DNA of 64,000 nt from NCBI GenBank assembly GCA_026397015.1, contig JAPLVR010000005.1, positions 1 to 64,000 of the forward strand, given 5' to 3'. The number at the start of each line of letters is the position of its first letter. The first letter of the stretch is position 1. The stretch is from Candidatus Iainarchaeum sp. (lineage in GTDB: Archaea > Iainarchaeota > Iainarchaeia > Iainarchaeales > JAAZKV01). The notes beneath the pieces were generated by a model. The model searched no databases. It had not been told where the DNA came from and saw only the letters and a list, made by a program, of their open reading frames with translations. The position numbers and the translations under genes were made by a program. Of this stretch, positions 24,819-34,600 are shown piece by piece.

Positions 24819-25270
24819 CTAATGAATACGATGCGCAAAAGCTGTTAACTGACTTGAACGCGGTTAAGCGTATTTCTCCTGAGTTCAGCGATTTGAGCAT
24901 GGATATTCAGGACGTGTTAAAGGAGTCATCCAATCCATCATTTCTTGCGGCTCTTCTCTATAAACTAGTTAAGGAGAGGGAAGAGACCAATAGAGTCCTT
25001 AAAAGCCTAGAGATAAAATTCGAAAAAATTCAGGAAATGCTTACAAAATCTCCTAGCTCCCACACAAAGTTAGAGATCGCCGTGCTTTCTGAGCCTGACC
25101 AACACATAATGCAAATGGTTACAGAACAGGGAATGGTTAGCGCTCAGGAAGTTCAGGCACGACTTTCCTACAAAGGAACTAATGCGGCCTCACAGAGGCT
25201 GAATAAACTTGCGAGAGAAGGGCAATTGAAAAGGATTCGCTCGGGAAGAAAAGTGTTATTTACACGCTGA
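24803..25270 (+). CDS. winged-helix transcriptional regulator
   Basis: A 155-residue protein. The middle (residues about 50-85) is helical and coiled-coil-like and probably dimerises. The C-terminal ~60 residues form a winged helix: EPDQHIMQMVTEQGMVSAQE, VQARLSYKGTNAASQRLNKL as the recognition-helix region, and a basic wing KRIRSGRKVLFT. It likely binds the TCATGACA array that overlaps its own promoter and start codon. The TATA box lies about 25 bases before the ATG, so the mRNA is probably leaderless. The effector is unknown. Confidence 0.7.
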   Translation: MTSHDTNEYDAQKLLTDLNAVKRISPEFSDLSMDIQDVLKESSNPSFLAALLYKLVKEREETNRVLKSLEIKFEKIQEMLTKSPSSHTKLEIAVLSEPDQHIMQMVTEQGMVSAQEVQARLSYKGTNAASQRLNKLAREGQLKRIRSGRKVLFTR

Positions 25271-25328
25271 TTCTCCCAACCCACACGTTAAAGCGAATCT
25301 TTGGAAATGCCCTTCCCTCCTTTGCCTC

Positions 25329-25470
25329 AGCCTTTTTTCGTAAAAAGGCTGGCGAAAAACTAATTTCGCAAAAAGCATCATCTTCGCTGTTGCTCGATAG
25401 GGCTTGCCTTCGGCATTTTTCAAAAAAGGTTGGCGAAAAACTAAAATGGCGAAAAACTAAAAGTTGGCGA
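25329..25470 (+). repeat. hairpin repeat cluster before the first PDSN-tail gene
   Basis: A full copy at 25329-25358 (AGCCTTTTTT/AAAAAGGCT plus GGCGAAAA) is followed by an inverted GAGCAACAGCGAA-type loop (minus strand, 25380-25398) with only a 3-bp stem. Next come a GCCTTCGGC hairpin near 25404 and partial units at 25413-25440 (AAAAAAGGTTGGCGAAAA) and up to 25470. The mixture of whole and decayed units resembles the array at 18411-18591. No gene is seen between 25271 and 25531. Confidence 0.7.
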
Positions 25471-25531
25471 AAAAACATTTTTTTTGGCACTACAAAAAGT
25501 TTTATACTAGTTAGAGGCTTATCTAATCCGG

Positions 25532-25987
25532 ATGAAAAGAATTTTTTTTCTGCTGCTGGTTTTTGTGCAGTGTGTTTATGCCGCGTCAGCCAGCTGCAGC
25601 AGCTACGGCTTCAGTGCGGAAACTGTCAATCAGTCTTTCACCGCAACCTCGACAAAAATGGATTTCAATGTTTCATGCATCATTACCTCGCAAGTAACTT
25701 CTTTAAGATTTGAAACAATTGACGGCAAGCCGATTTCGGGCTCCGCAGTTCTTCCGCCTGATTGTTCAATAATTCCTTCAACTGTAAAAACTGAAATCAA
25801 TACAATCGAAGAAGGCACCTACGCCGCAATATTTTCCTGCAAAAATGCCGACCACAATTCAACCCTTTTTTTCACAATCCCGAAACAAAATCCTGCCGGC
25901 CTCTCAATTCCGGATTCAAACATGGTTTCTATTCTTTTTGCTTTGGGTTTTGTAAGCATTATTCTTGTGAGAAAAAGCAGAAGATAA
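25532..25987 (+). CDS. secreted protein with PDSN C-terminal sorting-type tail (1 of 3)
   Basis: A 151-residue protein. A signal peptide (MKRIFFLLLVFVQCVYA) is followed by one ~100-residue beta-rich domain with three or four cysteines (FNVSCIITS, PPDCSIIPS, IFSCKNAD). The last 26 residues start IPDSN, then a hydrophobic helix, then RKSRR. That is the layout of archaeosortase/exosortase substrates (motif, helix, basic tail). The same domain plus tail ends the next two proteins. A TATA-like TTTTATACTAG lies about 25 bases before the ATG. It looks like the minimal member of the family: signal, domain and tail alone. Confidence 0.7.
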   Translation: MKRIFFLLLVFVQCVYAASASCSSYGFSAETVNQSFTATSTKMDFNVSCIITSQVTSLRFETIDGKPISGSAVLPPDCSIIPSTVKTEINTIEEGTYAAIFSCKNADHNSTLFFTIPKQNPAGLSIPDSNMVSILFALGFVSIILVRKSRR

Positions 25988-26042
25988 TCTTCGACAAGTT
26001 TGACCAACTCTTTTTTATATTAGAAAAGCATTAAGTAGTTGT

Positions 26043-27752
26043 ATGCGAAAAATTATATCGAGTCTTTTAATCTTACTTCTTTTTCTCGTTTCTGCTTATT
26101 CTGGGGTGGAACAATGTGCTAGCGGTTACTTGTATAGGAGAGAGTTTTGTTATAGTAGTTGTGGTAGTGGGGGTTGCTGCAAAGATAAATGGGGTTTAGA
26201 TACAGACAATGGATTTTGTGCTCTTAATTCAACCGTGGCAACTAATATATTAAGAAATCAGTTGGGTTATCAAGGAAGTTTATGTAATATTGGAATTTTT
26301 TGTGATGATTTTTATCTTGGATGTAGCAGTACGCAACATAAAGTAATAATTTGCGCAAGAAGCACCCCTTCATACAATGTAGGCTATTGTGGTTTGGTGA
26401 ATGGCGGTTGGTCTGGTTGGAGTTATGGCGGTTGGGGTAATGTTGGTGGTTGTGGGAGTTATCAGTCGTGCAAGCAGAGGCAGGATAGGGCTCTGACTAG
26501 GAGTTGTAATAATCCTTCCCCTGCGTGTAGTGGTGCGGGTTGTTCTGGAAGTTCGTCAACAACCGAAACGCAGTATTTGAGTTGTGGTTCGGTGAATGGC
26601 GGTTGGTCTGGTTGGAGTAATAATGGTGGTTGTTCTTCGTGTGTGCAAAATCAGGTTAGGTCTTGTAATAATCCTGCTCCTGCTTGCAGTGGTGCTGCTT
26701 GTTCTGGGTCGAGTTCGCAGAATGTCAGTTGTGGTTCGGTAGCTGGTGGTTGGTCTGGTTTTGGTTCTTGGCATGATACTTCGGGCTGGGGTGCGTGTTC
26801 CGGTTGTTTGCAGTATAAGTCTCAGCAGAGGGACAGGAATTGTACTAATCCTTCTCCTGTTTGTGGCGGGGCAGCTTGTTCTGGACTTAGTTATGAAACC
26901 CGGTCAATTTCTCAGTCCTGTGGTGCGGTGAATGGTGGTTGGTCTGGTTGGAGCGATAGTGGTACTTGCGGGCAGTATGTTGCATGCAAGCAGAGGGAAG
27001 CGAGGGCTTGTAATAATCCTTCTCCTGTTTGTGGTGGTGCTGCTTGTTCTGGTTCGAGTACGCAGGACGTTAAGCCTTGCGGTCAGGGGATTTGTTCACC
27101 GGGTAGTCCGCCTCAGACGCAAATTTGCGGGCGTTGCGGCACCCAAAGCAGGAGTTGTAACAATACTTGCGGCTGGAGTAATTGGGGCCCGTGTACCGGG
27201 GAAACAGGGATTTGTTCAATTGGGGAAAAAAAAATCGGCAATGAGGAATGCGGTATTTGCGGTTTTCAATGGCTGGTTTGTGACGGGTCCTGCCTGTGGG
27301 GGAATGGAAATTGTGAAGAAGTTGGTTGCGGCAGCGGAGGTTCCCTGAATTGCCCAGAAATAGGAATTGAAGCAAAACTGGCAGGCGCAAGCATCAATGC
27401 AGGAACCGGAAGCACGCAGCTGGATTTCAACGTTGATTGTGTCGTGCGTGTAGATATTAATGAGATTTCTTTTGAAGATATCCAAGGGCAACCGATTAAC
27501 GGCGGTTCTATAGATGCTCTTCCATTTGGTTGTTCAAAAATCTCTTCCAAAATACAAACAGAAATTGACACAAATGCAGAAAAGAATTATGCGATAAACT
27601 TCTTTTATCTGAGCGGCAAATGCAGCAAAAAAATTTATTTTACAATCACCGACTTGAAGGAAACTTCAAACATCCCGGATTCAAATATTGCCGCTGTTCT
27701 TTTAGCCTTGGCATTCGTAAGCGTCATCCTGACAGGAAAAAGCAGAAAATAA
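26043..27752 (+). CDS. thrombospondin-repeat surface protein with PDSN tail (2 of 3)
   Basis: A 569-residue protein. It has a signal peptide (to about residue 20) and a Cys-rich start. Five TSP1-like repeats at residues about 120-345 are built on GGWSGWS and CNNPSPxCxGAxCSGSS. Gly/Cys-rich linkers follow, then a ~105-residue beta domain shared with its neighbours and the 26-residue IPDSN tail. WxxW in TSP1 repeats is a C-mannosylation site in animals; whether that occurs here is unknown. Its promoter and start region are nearly copied from the next gene's. GT-rich codons in the repeat part suggest recent repeat expansion. Confidence 0.75.
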   Translation: MRKIISSLLILLLFLVSAYSGVEQCASGYLYRREFCYSSCGSGGCCKDKWGLDTDNGFCALNSTVATNILRNQLGYQGSLCNIGIFCDDFYLGCSSTQHKVIICARSTPSYNVGYCGLVNGGWSGWSYGGWGNVGGCGSYQSCKQRQDRALTRSCNNPSPACSGAGCSGSSSTTETQYLSCGSVNGGWSGWSNNGGCSSCVQNQVRSCNNPAPACSGAACSGSSSQNVSCGSVAGGWSGFGSWHDTSGWGACSGCLQYKSQQRDRNCTNPSPVCGGAACSGLSYETRSISQSCGAVNGGWSGWSDSGTCGQYVACKQREARACNNPSPVCGGAACSGSSTQDVKPCGQGICSPGSPPQTQICGRCGTQSRSCNNTCGWSNWGPCTGETGICSIGEKKIGNEECGICGFQWLVCDGSCLWGNGNCEEVGCGSGGSLNCPEIGIEAKLAGASINAGTGSTQLDFNVDCVVRVDINEISFEDIQGQPINGGSIDALPFGCSKISSKIQTEIDTNAEKNYAINFFYLSGKCSKKIYFTITDLKETSNIPDSNIAAVLLALAFVSVILTGKSRK

Positions 27753-27806
27753 TCTTCAACAAGTTTGACCATTTATTTTTTATATTAGAGAAGCGTTAAT
27801 TATGGC

Positions 27807-30146
27807 ATGCAAAAACTTGTTTTGTGTGCCTTATTTTTAGCCCTGTTATTGCTCTTTGTAAATGGTTATGATTGCGTGGATAGTCAGGGAAATTGGCTTC
27901 CAAATTTGGCACAGAAAATAGACCTTTCAGACTACAAAAATTGCGACGGGACGTCTCCAAAGTGTGGAGACATTGGGTTGTGCGGAAGCGCAGGAAGTTG
28001 TACTGGTACGGAGGTAACTGACGCTTGCACATATGACACGCCTTTAAAGAATCGTCCTTGTTTTAAGGGGGCAAGTGACTGCGAGAGGTGCCCATTTAGC
28101 AGCACGGTACTTTGCGGAAAAAGAGTTTACTGCGACACTTTTGGCACCCATGCATATCTTTGCACAAAACAAGACAATGGATGCAACAGCAGCTCATACT
28201 GTGCATGCACAATCCTTGGTGACTCAGCGTGTTGCAATGATTGTGGGATAAACAATTGCAATAATGATGGTGTCTGGAGCGGCTGTAGTTCAGTACTGAA
28301 TTATTATTCAGTAAATGTAACTTGCGTAGGGGGTACTCCGCTGCCCACAAGCTATTATACCTGCAGTTCTGGAACATCCGGTCAAGGAATCTGCAAGTCT
28401 GGATTACGCGATTGTGATTTGGGAGGGTGGTGGCATATTGTCGATAACCAAGTTTGTCCAAGTGTCGAAACTTGTAATGGTCTCAATGACGACTGTGATA
28501 GTTCGATTGATGAAGGAACTAATAAACTTTGCCGCGATGCAGATGGGGATGGTTATGGGAACCCAAATAATTCTATAATGACAGTTTGTACTCCTGGAGT
28601 AAGGGCAGGGGTTGGTTATGTTTGGGATTGTTCTGATTGTAATGATTCCAATCCAAGCGTGCACCCGGGGGCGCCTGAAAACGTTTGTAACGGTGTCAAT
28701 AATGATTGTGATGCTTCTTGCGACGAGGATGTCTTGCCTATCCAAAGTGATTGCGTTCAAATCGGTGAGTGTGCCGGTGCTGTTAAGCCCTGCAATTGCG
28801 GATCGTGGGGGGCCTGTTCAAAACTTCCACAAACCGAAATATGTGACGGCAACAAAGATAGGAGTTGTGATACTTATATTACAACTCACAGCCCTGTTTC
28901 AAATCCGCTTTCAGGAGGATTTGAGTGTGCGATAGACCGTTGGCTCGCAACAGACGCCACAATTTCTGGGCTTGTTTACAAAGGTGAATGCACTCCTGGC
29001 TGTAAAATCTGCATGAACAACAACGTAAACAGCCTTGTTCTTTCCAGCAATCCTGTTGACACGAATAATGTTTTTGCCCCCGCTTCGACCCAGTTCAGGG
29101 CGGATGTTTCCGCAAACAGCCCCAACAATTGTGTGATTGCTTTCAGGTACAGGCTTTTTTACAACGACGCCGATAATGTTGTTGATTGGGACGAGAACAA
29201 TTTGATTATTGGGTCTTCTTCAAAGATTCAGTATTTGGAGCATGTTTGGCGTTCTCCTATGAAGAATGATTTTGTTTCTTTTGGCTTGAAATGCATGGAT
29301 ATTAATTCCCATTACAAGGTTTCTTCCCAAGTGAGGGACCAGAAGAACGGGAGAAACATCAGCGGTTCCGCATATACTGTTAATGATTGGGTGGAGTCGA
29401 ATGTTCTCACTGTGAAAAATACCCCTCCCACAATTCCTGCCATTAGTCTTGTGAAAACAGGGTTGGGTACGGGGTCGAGCGCATTGGTTTGCACTTTGAG
29501 TGGTTCAGGAGACCCTGATGTTGATTGTAATTTTCAGATATTAACGTATTATGCGAGGATTTTTGAAGAGACTTCGCCCTCGGGCGACTTTGAGAAAACC
29601 CTTCCTGATGGAACTCTCACTTCTACTGTTCATGTGGATACGAATTATTGTTGTGAAGGATTTGCGGGCGACGGCGACTTTAATTCTTCGAGGAGAAAAA
29701 GCTGTACTTCCTATCAAGTAAGTCCTGTTCCCATACCAACTTGTGGTGATTATGGGTTACGTGCCGTTCTTGATGGTGCGCGAATAGGGGAAAACAGGGT
29801 CGATTTGGATTTCAATATTTTGTGCCTCTCGGATGCAAACATTTCTTCTGTTAAGTTCAAGGACACCGACAGCAAGGTTATTTCTGAAAACATTCTCAAC
29901 CCGCCCTTTATTTGTTCCTCTTCGGTAAAAAAAATTCTGACAGGAATGGATTCGAATGCGGAGGGAGTTTATGAAGCAATCTTTTCATATGCCGGCTTGG
30001 GCTGCACAAAATCGGTTTATTTTACAGTCATCACTCCCGAAAGCCCGATTTCGAATATGAGGGCAGTTCCGGATTCAAACTTTTTAGCCGTTTTTGTCGC
30101 GCTTCTGGTTGTGGTTGTGATTATTTCAACGGGCAAAAAGAAATAG
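27807..30146 (+). CDS. large Cys-rich surface protein with MopE-like metal-binding motif and PDSN tail (3 of 3)
   Basis: A 779-residue protein. It has a signal peptide (to about residue 21) and a dense Cys-rich region. A MopE-type putative metal-binding motif follows at about residues 225-310: CNGLNDDCDSSIDEG, DADGDGYGNP, then DCSDCNDSNP and NVCNGVNNDCDASCDE. Beta-rich Ig-like segments and the family beta domain (about 645-750) come next, then VPDSN, a hydrophobic helix and a KKK end. It likely stays attached to the cell surface. Copper binding is known for MopE in a methanotroph, so metal binding here is only suggested. Confidence 0.7.
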   Translation: MQKLVLCALFLALLLLFVNGYDCVDSQGNWLPNLAQKIDLSDYKNCDGTSPKCGDIGLCGSAGSCTGTEVTDACTYDTPLKNRPCFKGASDCERCPFSSTVLCGKRVYCDTFGTHAYLCTKQDNGCNSSSYCACTILGDSACCNDCGINNCNNDGVWSGCSSVLNYYSVNVTCVGGTPLPTSYYTCSSGTSGQGICKSGLRDCDLGGWWHIVDNQVCPSVETCNGLNDDCDSSIDEGTNKLCRDADGDGYGNPNNSIMTVCTPGVRAGVGYVWDCSDCNDSNPSVHPGAPENVCNGVNNDCDASCDEDVLPIQSDCVQIGECAGAVKPCNCGSWGACSKLPQTEICDGNKDRSCDTYITTHSPVSNPLSGGFECAIDRWLATDATISGLVYKGECTPGCKICMNNNVNSLVLSSNPVDTNNVFAPASTQFRADVSANSPNNCVIAFRYRLFYNDADNVVDWDENNLIIGSSSKIQYLEHVWRSPMKNDFVSFGLKCMDINSHYKVSSQVRDQKNGRNISGSAYTVNDWVESNVLTVKNTPPTIPAISLVKTGLGTGSSALVCTLSGSGDPDVDCNFQILTYYARIFEETSPSGDFEKTLPDGTLTSTVHVDTNYCCEGFAGDGDFNSSRRKSCTSYQVSPVPIPTCGDYGLRAVLDGARIGENRVDLDFNILCLSDANISSVKFKDTDSKVISENILNPPFICSSSVKKILTGMDSNAEGVYEAIFSYAGLGCTKSVYFTVITPESPISNMRAVPDSNFLAVFVALLVVVVIISTGKKK

Positions 30147-30219
30147 TTTCATAAAAAGATTACTTAAACAATTTCAGGAATTCTTCTTTTTCCATTTTCA
30201 AGTCCTGTTTTATTATTTC

Positions 30220-30341
30220 AGCCTTTTTGCAAAAGGCTGGCGAAAACCACTGCCTTGAGGCAGTGGATGAAGCCTGTTGGCTTCTGTGATTAAACCAGTG
30301 GAAGCCGCACACTTTAGTGTGCGGTAATTCGCCTTCGAGGC
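30220..30341 (+). repeat. composite repeat with five hairpins downstream of the third PDSN gene
   Basis: Hairpin A (30220-30246) has the AGCCTTTTT/AAAAGGCT stem and GGCGAAAA tail. Hairpin B (30247-30266) has CCACTGCC/GGCAGTGG. Hairpin C (30269-30284) is GAAGCC/GGCTTC. Next come CCGCACACT/AGTGTGCGG (30305-30324) and GCCT-tcg-AGGC (30331-30341). A second GAAGCC at 30301 could pair with the GGCTTC of hairpin C, giving an alternative fold. This resembles a structured RNA or a non-coding mobile unit. A and C match the copy at 24011-24074 closely while B differs completely. Confidence 0.8.
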
Positions 30342-30440
30342 ATAAGCCGATTGCTTCTTTTGTTCTCCAGCAGCCGCATTATTTAACACCACTTTTAGTA
30401 AAAACACCAATTTTTATTCTTTTTGGTGTTAATTGTTTTT

Positions 30441-31415
30441 ATGTTTGTTTCAAAGCGTAAGATTGGCAAAAAATATTATTTTTACTTAGAGGACCGAATA
30501 GTTGGCAAAAGAGTTAGTTTTTCTTTAGGGCGAAAAGAAGGTGTGAACAAAAAAATTGGCGGGGCCTTTGATTCTTTGGTTCAAAAAACTGCTTTAGAAA
30601 ATTTAAAGATTTCTCAAAAAAGATTTGATGTCAGTTGTTTATCTTTGAATGAATTACTTGCTCTTGAAAGGCTAAAAGTTGATTATTCGTTATTGAGAGA
30701 TTTTTTTCCCAAAGAATTTGAATCCTTTAAAGAAGATGAGTTTGTCAGGTATGCGCAAGGGAGTGCAGCTGTTGAAGGCAACTCTTTGAGTTTGCAGGAG
30801 GCAAATTTGGTTTTGAGCAAGGGGATTTCAATTTCCGGAAAAAAAGTGGATGAAATAAGGGAAATCGAGAATATGCGTTTTGCCGCAGAAGCATCAAAGA
30901 ACATAAAGGAAATAAATGAGAGGAACATAAAAAAAATTCATTCAGCAATCATGCGCGGCTTTGATGATAAAAAACCCGGGGAATATCGTGACGGCCCGAT
31001 GTTTATTACTGGTTCAACTACTAAGCCGCCTAATGCAGAACAGATTCCGAAAGAAATGGGGAAATTATTGGCTTGGCTTAACAAAAACAACGAACGTAAC
31101 CATCCGGTTGAATTAGCGGCAGAATTTCACGCTCGTTTTGAAGAAATTCACCCGTTTTTGGATGGCAACGGCAGAACGGGAAGGGAATTTCTTAATGTAA
31201 TGCTTCAAAACGCCGGTTATTCAAGAGCAATAATAAACTTGGAAAACAGGCAAAACTACGTTGTTTTGCTTGAAAGGGTCCAAGCAAACAGAGAATGCGG
31301 CAAATTTTCAAAATTTATTTATTTGTGCCTGGAAAAAAGGGCACAAGAAATAAATAATGCAATAAAAGAAAACAAACAGGCGATTCTAAAAAAACTTTTG
31401 AAAAAGGCGGGTTAA
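30441..31415 (+). CDS. fic: Fic-family AMPylase-type protein with N-terminal inhibitory motif
   Basis: About 324 residues from ATG 30441. The catalytic Fic motif HPFLDGNGRTGR sits near residue 240. The inhibitory motif [S/T]xxxE[G/N] appears as SAAVEGN around residues 111-117, placing it in class II, where inhibitor and enzyme are one chain. FITGSTTKPPN upstream matches the usual flap region. Fic enzymes move AMP or another group onto protein hydroxyls; the target is unknown. The longer frame from 30423 would start inside the leader. The gene stands alone apart from a tiny frame right after it. Confidence 0.88.
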   Translation: MFVSKRKIGKKYYFYLEDRIVGKRVSFSLGRKEGVNKKIGGAFDSLVQKTALENLKISQKRFDVSCLSLNELLALERLKVDYSLLRDFFPKEFESFKEDEFVRYAQGSAAVEGNSLSLQEANLVLSKGISISGKKVDEIREIENMRFAAEASKNIKEINERNIKKIHSAIMRGFDDKKPGEYRDGPMFITGSTTKPPNAEQIPKEMGKLLAWLNKNNERNHPVELAAEFHARFEEIHPFLDGNGRTGREFLNVMLQNAGYSRAIINLENRQNYVVLLERVQANRECGKFSKFIYLCLEKRAQEINNAIKENKQAILKKLLKKAG

Positions 31416-31416
31416 A

Positions 31417-31539
31417 ATGAAAAAAATGGGTGTGAACGCATCCCACTACCAACAACGAATCTCTAACTACCAGCCAAGTGGAAAAGAGTTCGTTTTCTTT
31501 GCCGTATTTTTTGCAACACAACTAATTAACCGTAAATAG
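31417..31539 (+). CDS. possible small gene directly after fic (40 residues)
   Basis: A frame of 40 codons starts one base after the fic stop: MKKMGVNASHYQQRISNYQP, then a hydrophobic part VFFAVFFATQLINRK. The spacing suits translational coupling, but no Shine-Dalgarno or family is recognised and it may be chance. The remaining ~120 bases before the giant gene hold only a likely promoter (GGTTTAAAAGC at 31579-31589). Confidence 0.25.
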   Translation: MKKMGVNASHYQQRISNYQPSGKEFVFFAVFFATQLINRK

Positions 31540-31663
31540 TGCCTTATTTTTGAGTGGTTTAAAAAGGCATTTGATTAGGGTTTAAAAGCTTTGCTGGTGC
31601 AAAGATGATAGTGGGTTGGGCAGCTAGGTGGCTGTTTTAATTGATTTTTTGGGGGTAATTAAG

Positions 31664-34600
31664 GTGGGTCACAAGGGTTTGGGTGAAGTTTTTTCAGTAG
31701 TATTAGTTTTAATCTTTTTAATTTCGATGTCGGCGAGCGTTTTTGCTGCAAGTGTTACTTCATCACCAAGTATTGGTGGTACAAGTGTGCATTCCCCTGG
31801 CGATGTTAATTGGTCTGGAGTAGCAAATATTTACGCGTCGGATAACGCATATGCAACTTCAACAGTTGATGACTATCAACACACACATTACTTAACCGCA
31901 ACTGGTTTTGATTTTAGTTCGATACCAACCAATGCGGTAATTACTGGAATTACTGCAACAATTGAAAGGAAAGTTAGTTCCACTTCAGGGGGTTCTGAAG
32001 TTCAAGATGATCATGTGAGAATTATAAAGGGTGGAGTGATACAAACTTCTGCTGATGATAAAGCTAGTGGCACACATTACACAACTAGTGACGTTAGTGC
32101 TATTTATGGTGGAGCAACAGACTCATGGGATGCAGGGTTAACTACCACTGACATAAAAGCCTCAAACTTTGGTATTGCTCTCGTTTCTGAAAAAGCTAAT
32201 GACGACAGTGGTAGCAGAACAGTTTCCGTCGATTATATTGCTGTTACAGTAACCTACACAATCCCGCACACAATTACAGCTTCTGCTGACGCGGGCGGAA
32301 CTATTTCGCCGAGTGGCGCAGTCTCGGTTGCGGACGGCACAAGCAAAACCTTTACAATTACTCCTACTTCGGGGAATGTTGTTTCGGACGTTCTTGTCGA
32401 CAGCGCTTCACAAGGACGAAGCAACAGTTATACATTCACCAATGTCACTACCGACCACACAATAGCGGCGAGTTTTGACGACGGATGGTATGCTCCGAAT
32501 GCGAATGTAAATAGTACGTTTGAGTATGCGGGTAGAGCGTATATATCAAACGATAGTTATGCCGACACGGACCATAGCAATAGAATTGTTGAATACACTA
32601 CATTTAACATTCCAGCAATTCCTGTCGGTGCCACAATCAACGGTATTGAAGTGGCTCTTGAAGGAAAAACAACTGGAAGAAATTTGACTGTTGCGCTCTC
32701 AAAGAATGGAGGCAGTTCATATGGAGCTACCACCTACAATACTGTGTTCGCATCTACCGATAAAACTGTAATTATAGGAAACCCATCGACTACATGGGGC
32801 CAAAGTTGGATATCGAATAATTTTACTGATGCTAATTTCAGAGTAAAGATCACGTCAGGAAGTGGTAGTTCGAGTACTGTTTCGTTGGATCAACTCCAAG
32901 TGAAAGTTTATTACACTTCGGACGCAACTCCTCCAACTATTGATCATGTTGATGACATAGTTGCGGAAGCCACAAGCGCGGAAGGCGCTTTGGTTACAAT
33001 TACTCCTCCGATGTCTCACGACGACGTGGATGGAGATATTCCATCATCTTGTGATTATGCAACGGGAACGTTCCCTTTGGGGACAACAACTGTTACTTGT
33101 CAAAAAACAGACAGTGCCGGAAACGGGCCAGTTTTTGAAATATTTACCGTAACGGTGCAGGATACTACAGATCCTGTTTTGACCGTTCCTTCTGATATTA
33201 CTGAAGAGGCGGTTTCTGCTGCAGGAAACAATGTTTCGTTTTCAGTGAGTGCGACGGATCTTGTTGATTCTAGCGTAAGTATTGTTTGCAGTGCCAACAG
33301 CGGAGATTTGTTCCCTATTGGAACAACAACTGTAATTTGCACGGCAACAGATGATTATGCAAATTCAACAATAGAAACATTTGATATAATAGTGCAACAC
33401 TTAGCGGGGCCGGAGATCACGGTTCCTTTCGATATAACCGTTGAAGCGGATTCGTTAGGCGGCGGCACAATAGTTAATTTTAGTGCCAGCGCAAACGATG
33501 TTGTAGATGGCTCGGCAACAGTTAGCTGTGTGCCTGCTTCAGGATCAGTATTCCCGCTTGGAACGACAGTTGTTTCATGCGATTCGACTGATTTACACGG
33601 CAATACTTCAGTAAAAAAATTTAGTGTAATTGTTCAGGACACTAGCGCTCCGGTATTAGTAATCCCTGGGGACATTACTGAGGAAGCAACCTCATCAGCA
33701 GGTGCTGATGTAATATATGTTGTTACTGCGGTTGATGTGGTAGATGGTTCAACTGTGGTTGACTGTGTGCCTCTTTCAGGATCAACATTTTCTTTAGGAA
33801 CTACTACAGTAGATTGTTCAACAAGTGATGCAGCATTAAACACTGCAACAGGATCGTTTAAAGTAACAGTTGAAGACACAACTGCGCCTGACTTAACTGT
33901 TCCTGCGGATATTGTTGAAGAAGCAACTTCTCCGTTGGGGAATAATGTTTCATTCATAGTAACGGCAACGGATCTTGTTGATGATAGTGTGGATATTATT
34001 TGCACTCCAGCTAGTGGGGATTTATTTGCTATTGCAACTACTTTGGTGAGTTGTACTGCAACAGACGATTATGCAAATCCAGTAACAAAAACATTCAACG
34101 TAACCGTGCAAGATACTATTGCACCGGTTTCATACATTACTAATCCAACAGGAATCAAAACGGTTCTTGATGGAAAAGTTATAATTTCCGGAACGGCTGA
34201 GGACAGCGGTTCTGGAATAAACAGGGTTCTCATCCAGATAATGGAAGACGGCGTTTTTGTTCATTCAGGAATAGCTGACGGAACAGCCGATTGGGCATAT
34301 ACTTGGGATGCAAGAGGCCTTGCAAACGGAAAAAGTTATTTGATTAAATCGGTTGCGGTTGATAATGCAACTAACGTAGAGCCAGACGCGAACGTGTTGA
34401 TATTCAAACTTGATTATTCAACACCGACAATAGATAATGTGTATCACACAGTTGCGGGAACGAAATATGTTTTGGTTTCAGGATATCTTGATTTCCAAAA
34501 TGTTGATTACGATGTAGAAATAGTTGATTCGACAAATATCGACGGGTCTGCATTGTACACATTCCCTGTAACAACCGATGAAAACGGTTTCTTTTCAGTT

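Noticed and set aside
26395..27300. Repetitive minus-strand frames rich in Thr and Arg
   Set aside because: They mirror the plus-strand thrombospondin repeats and lack signals of their own.
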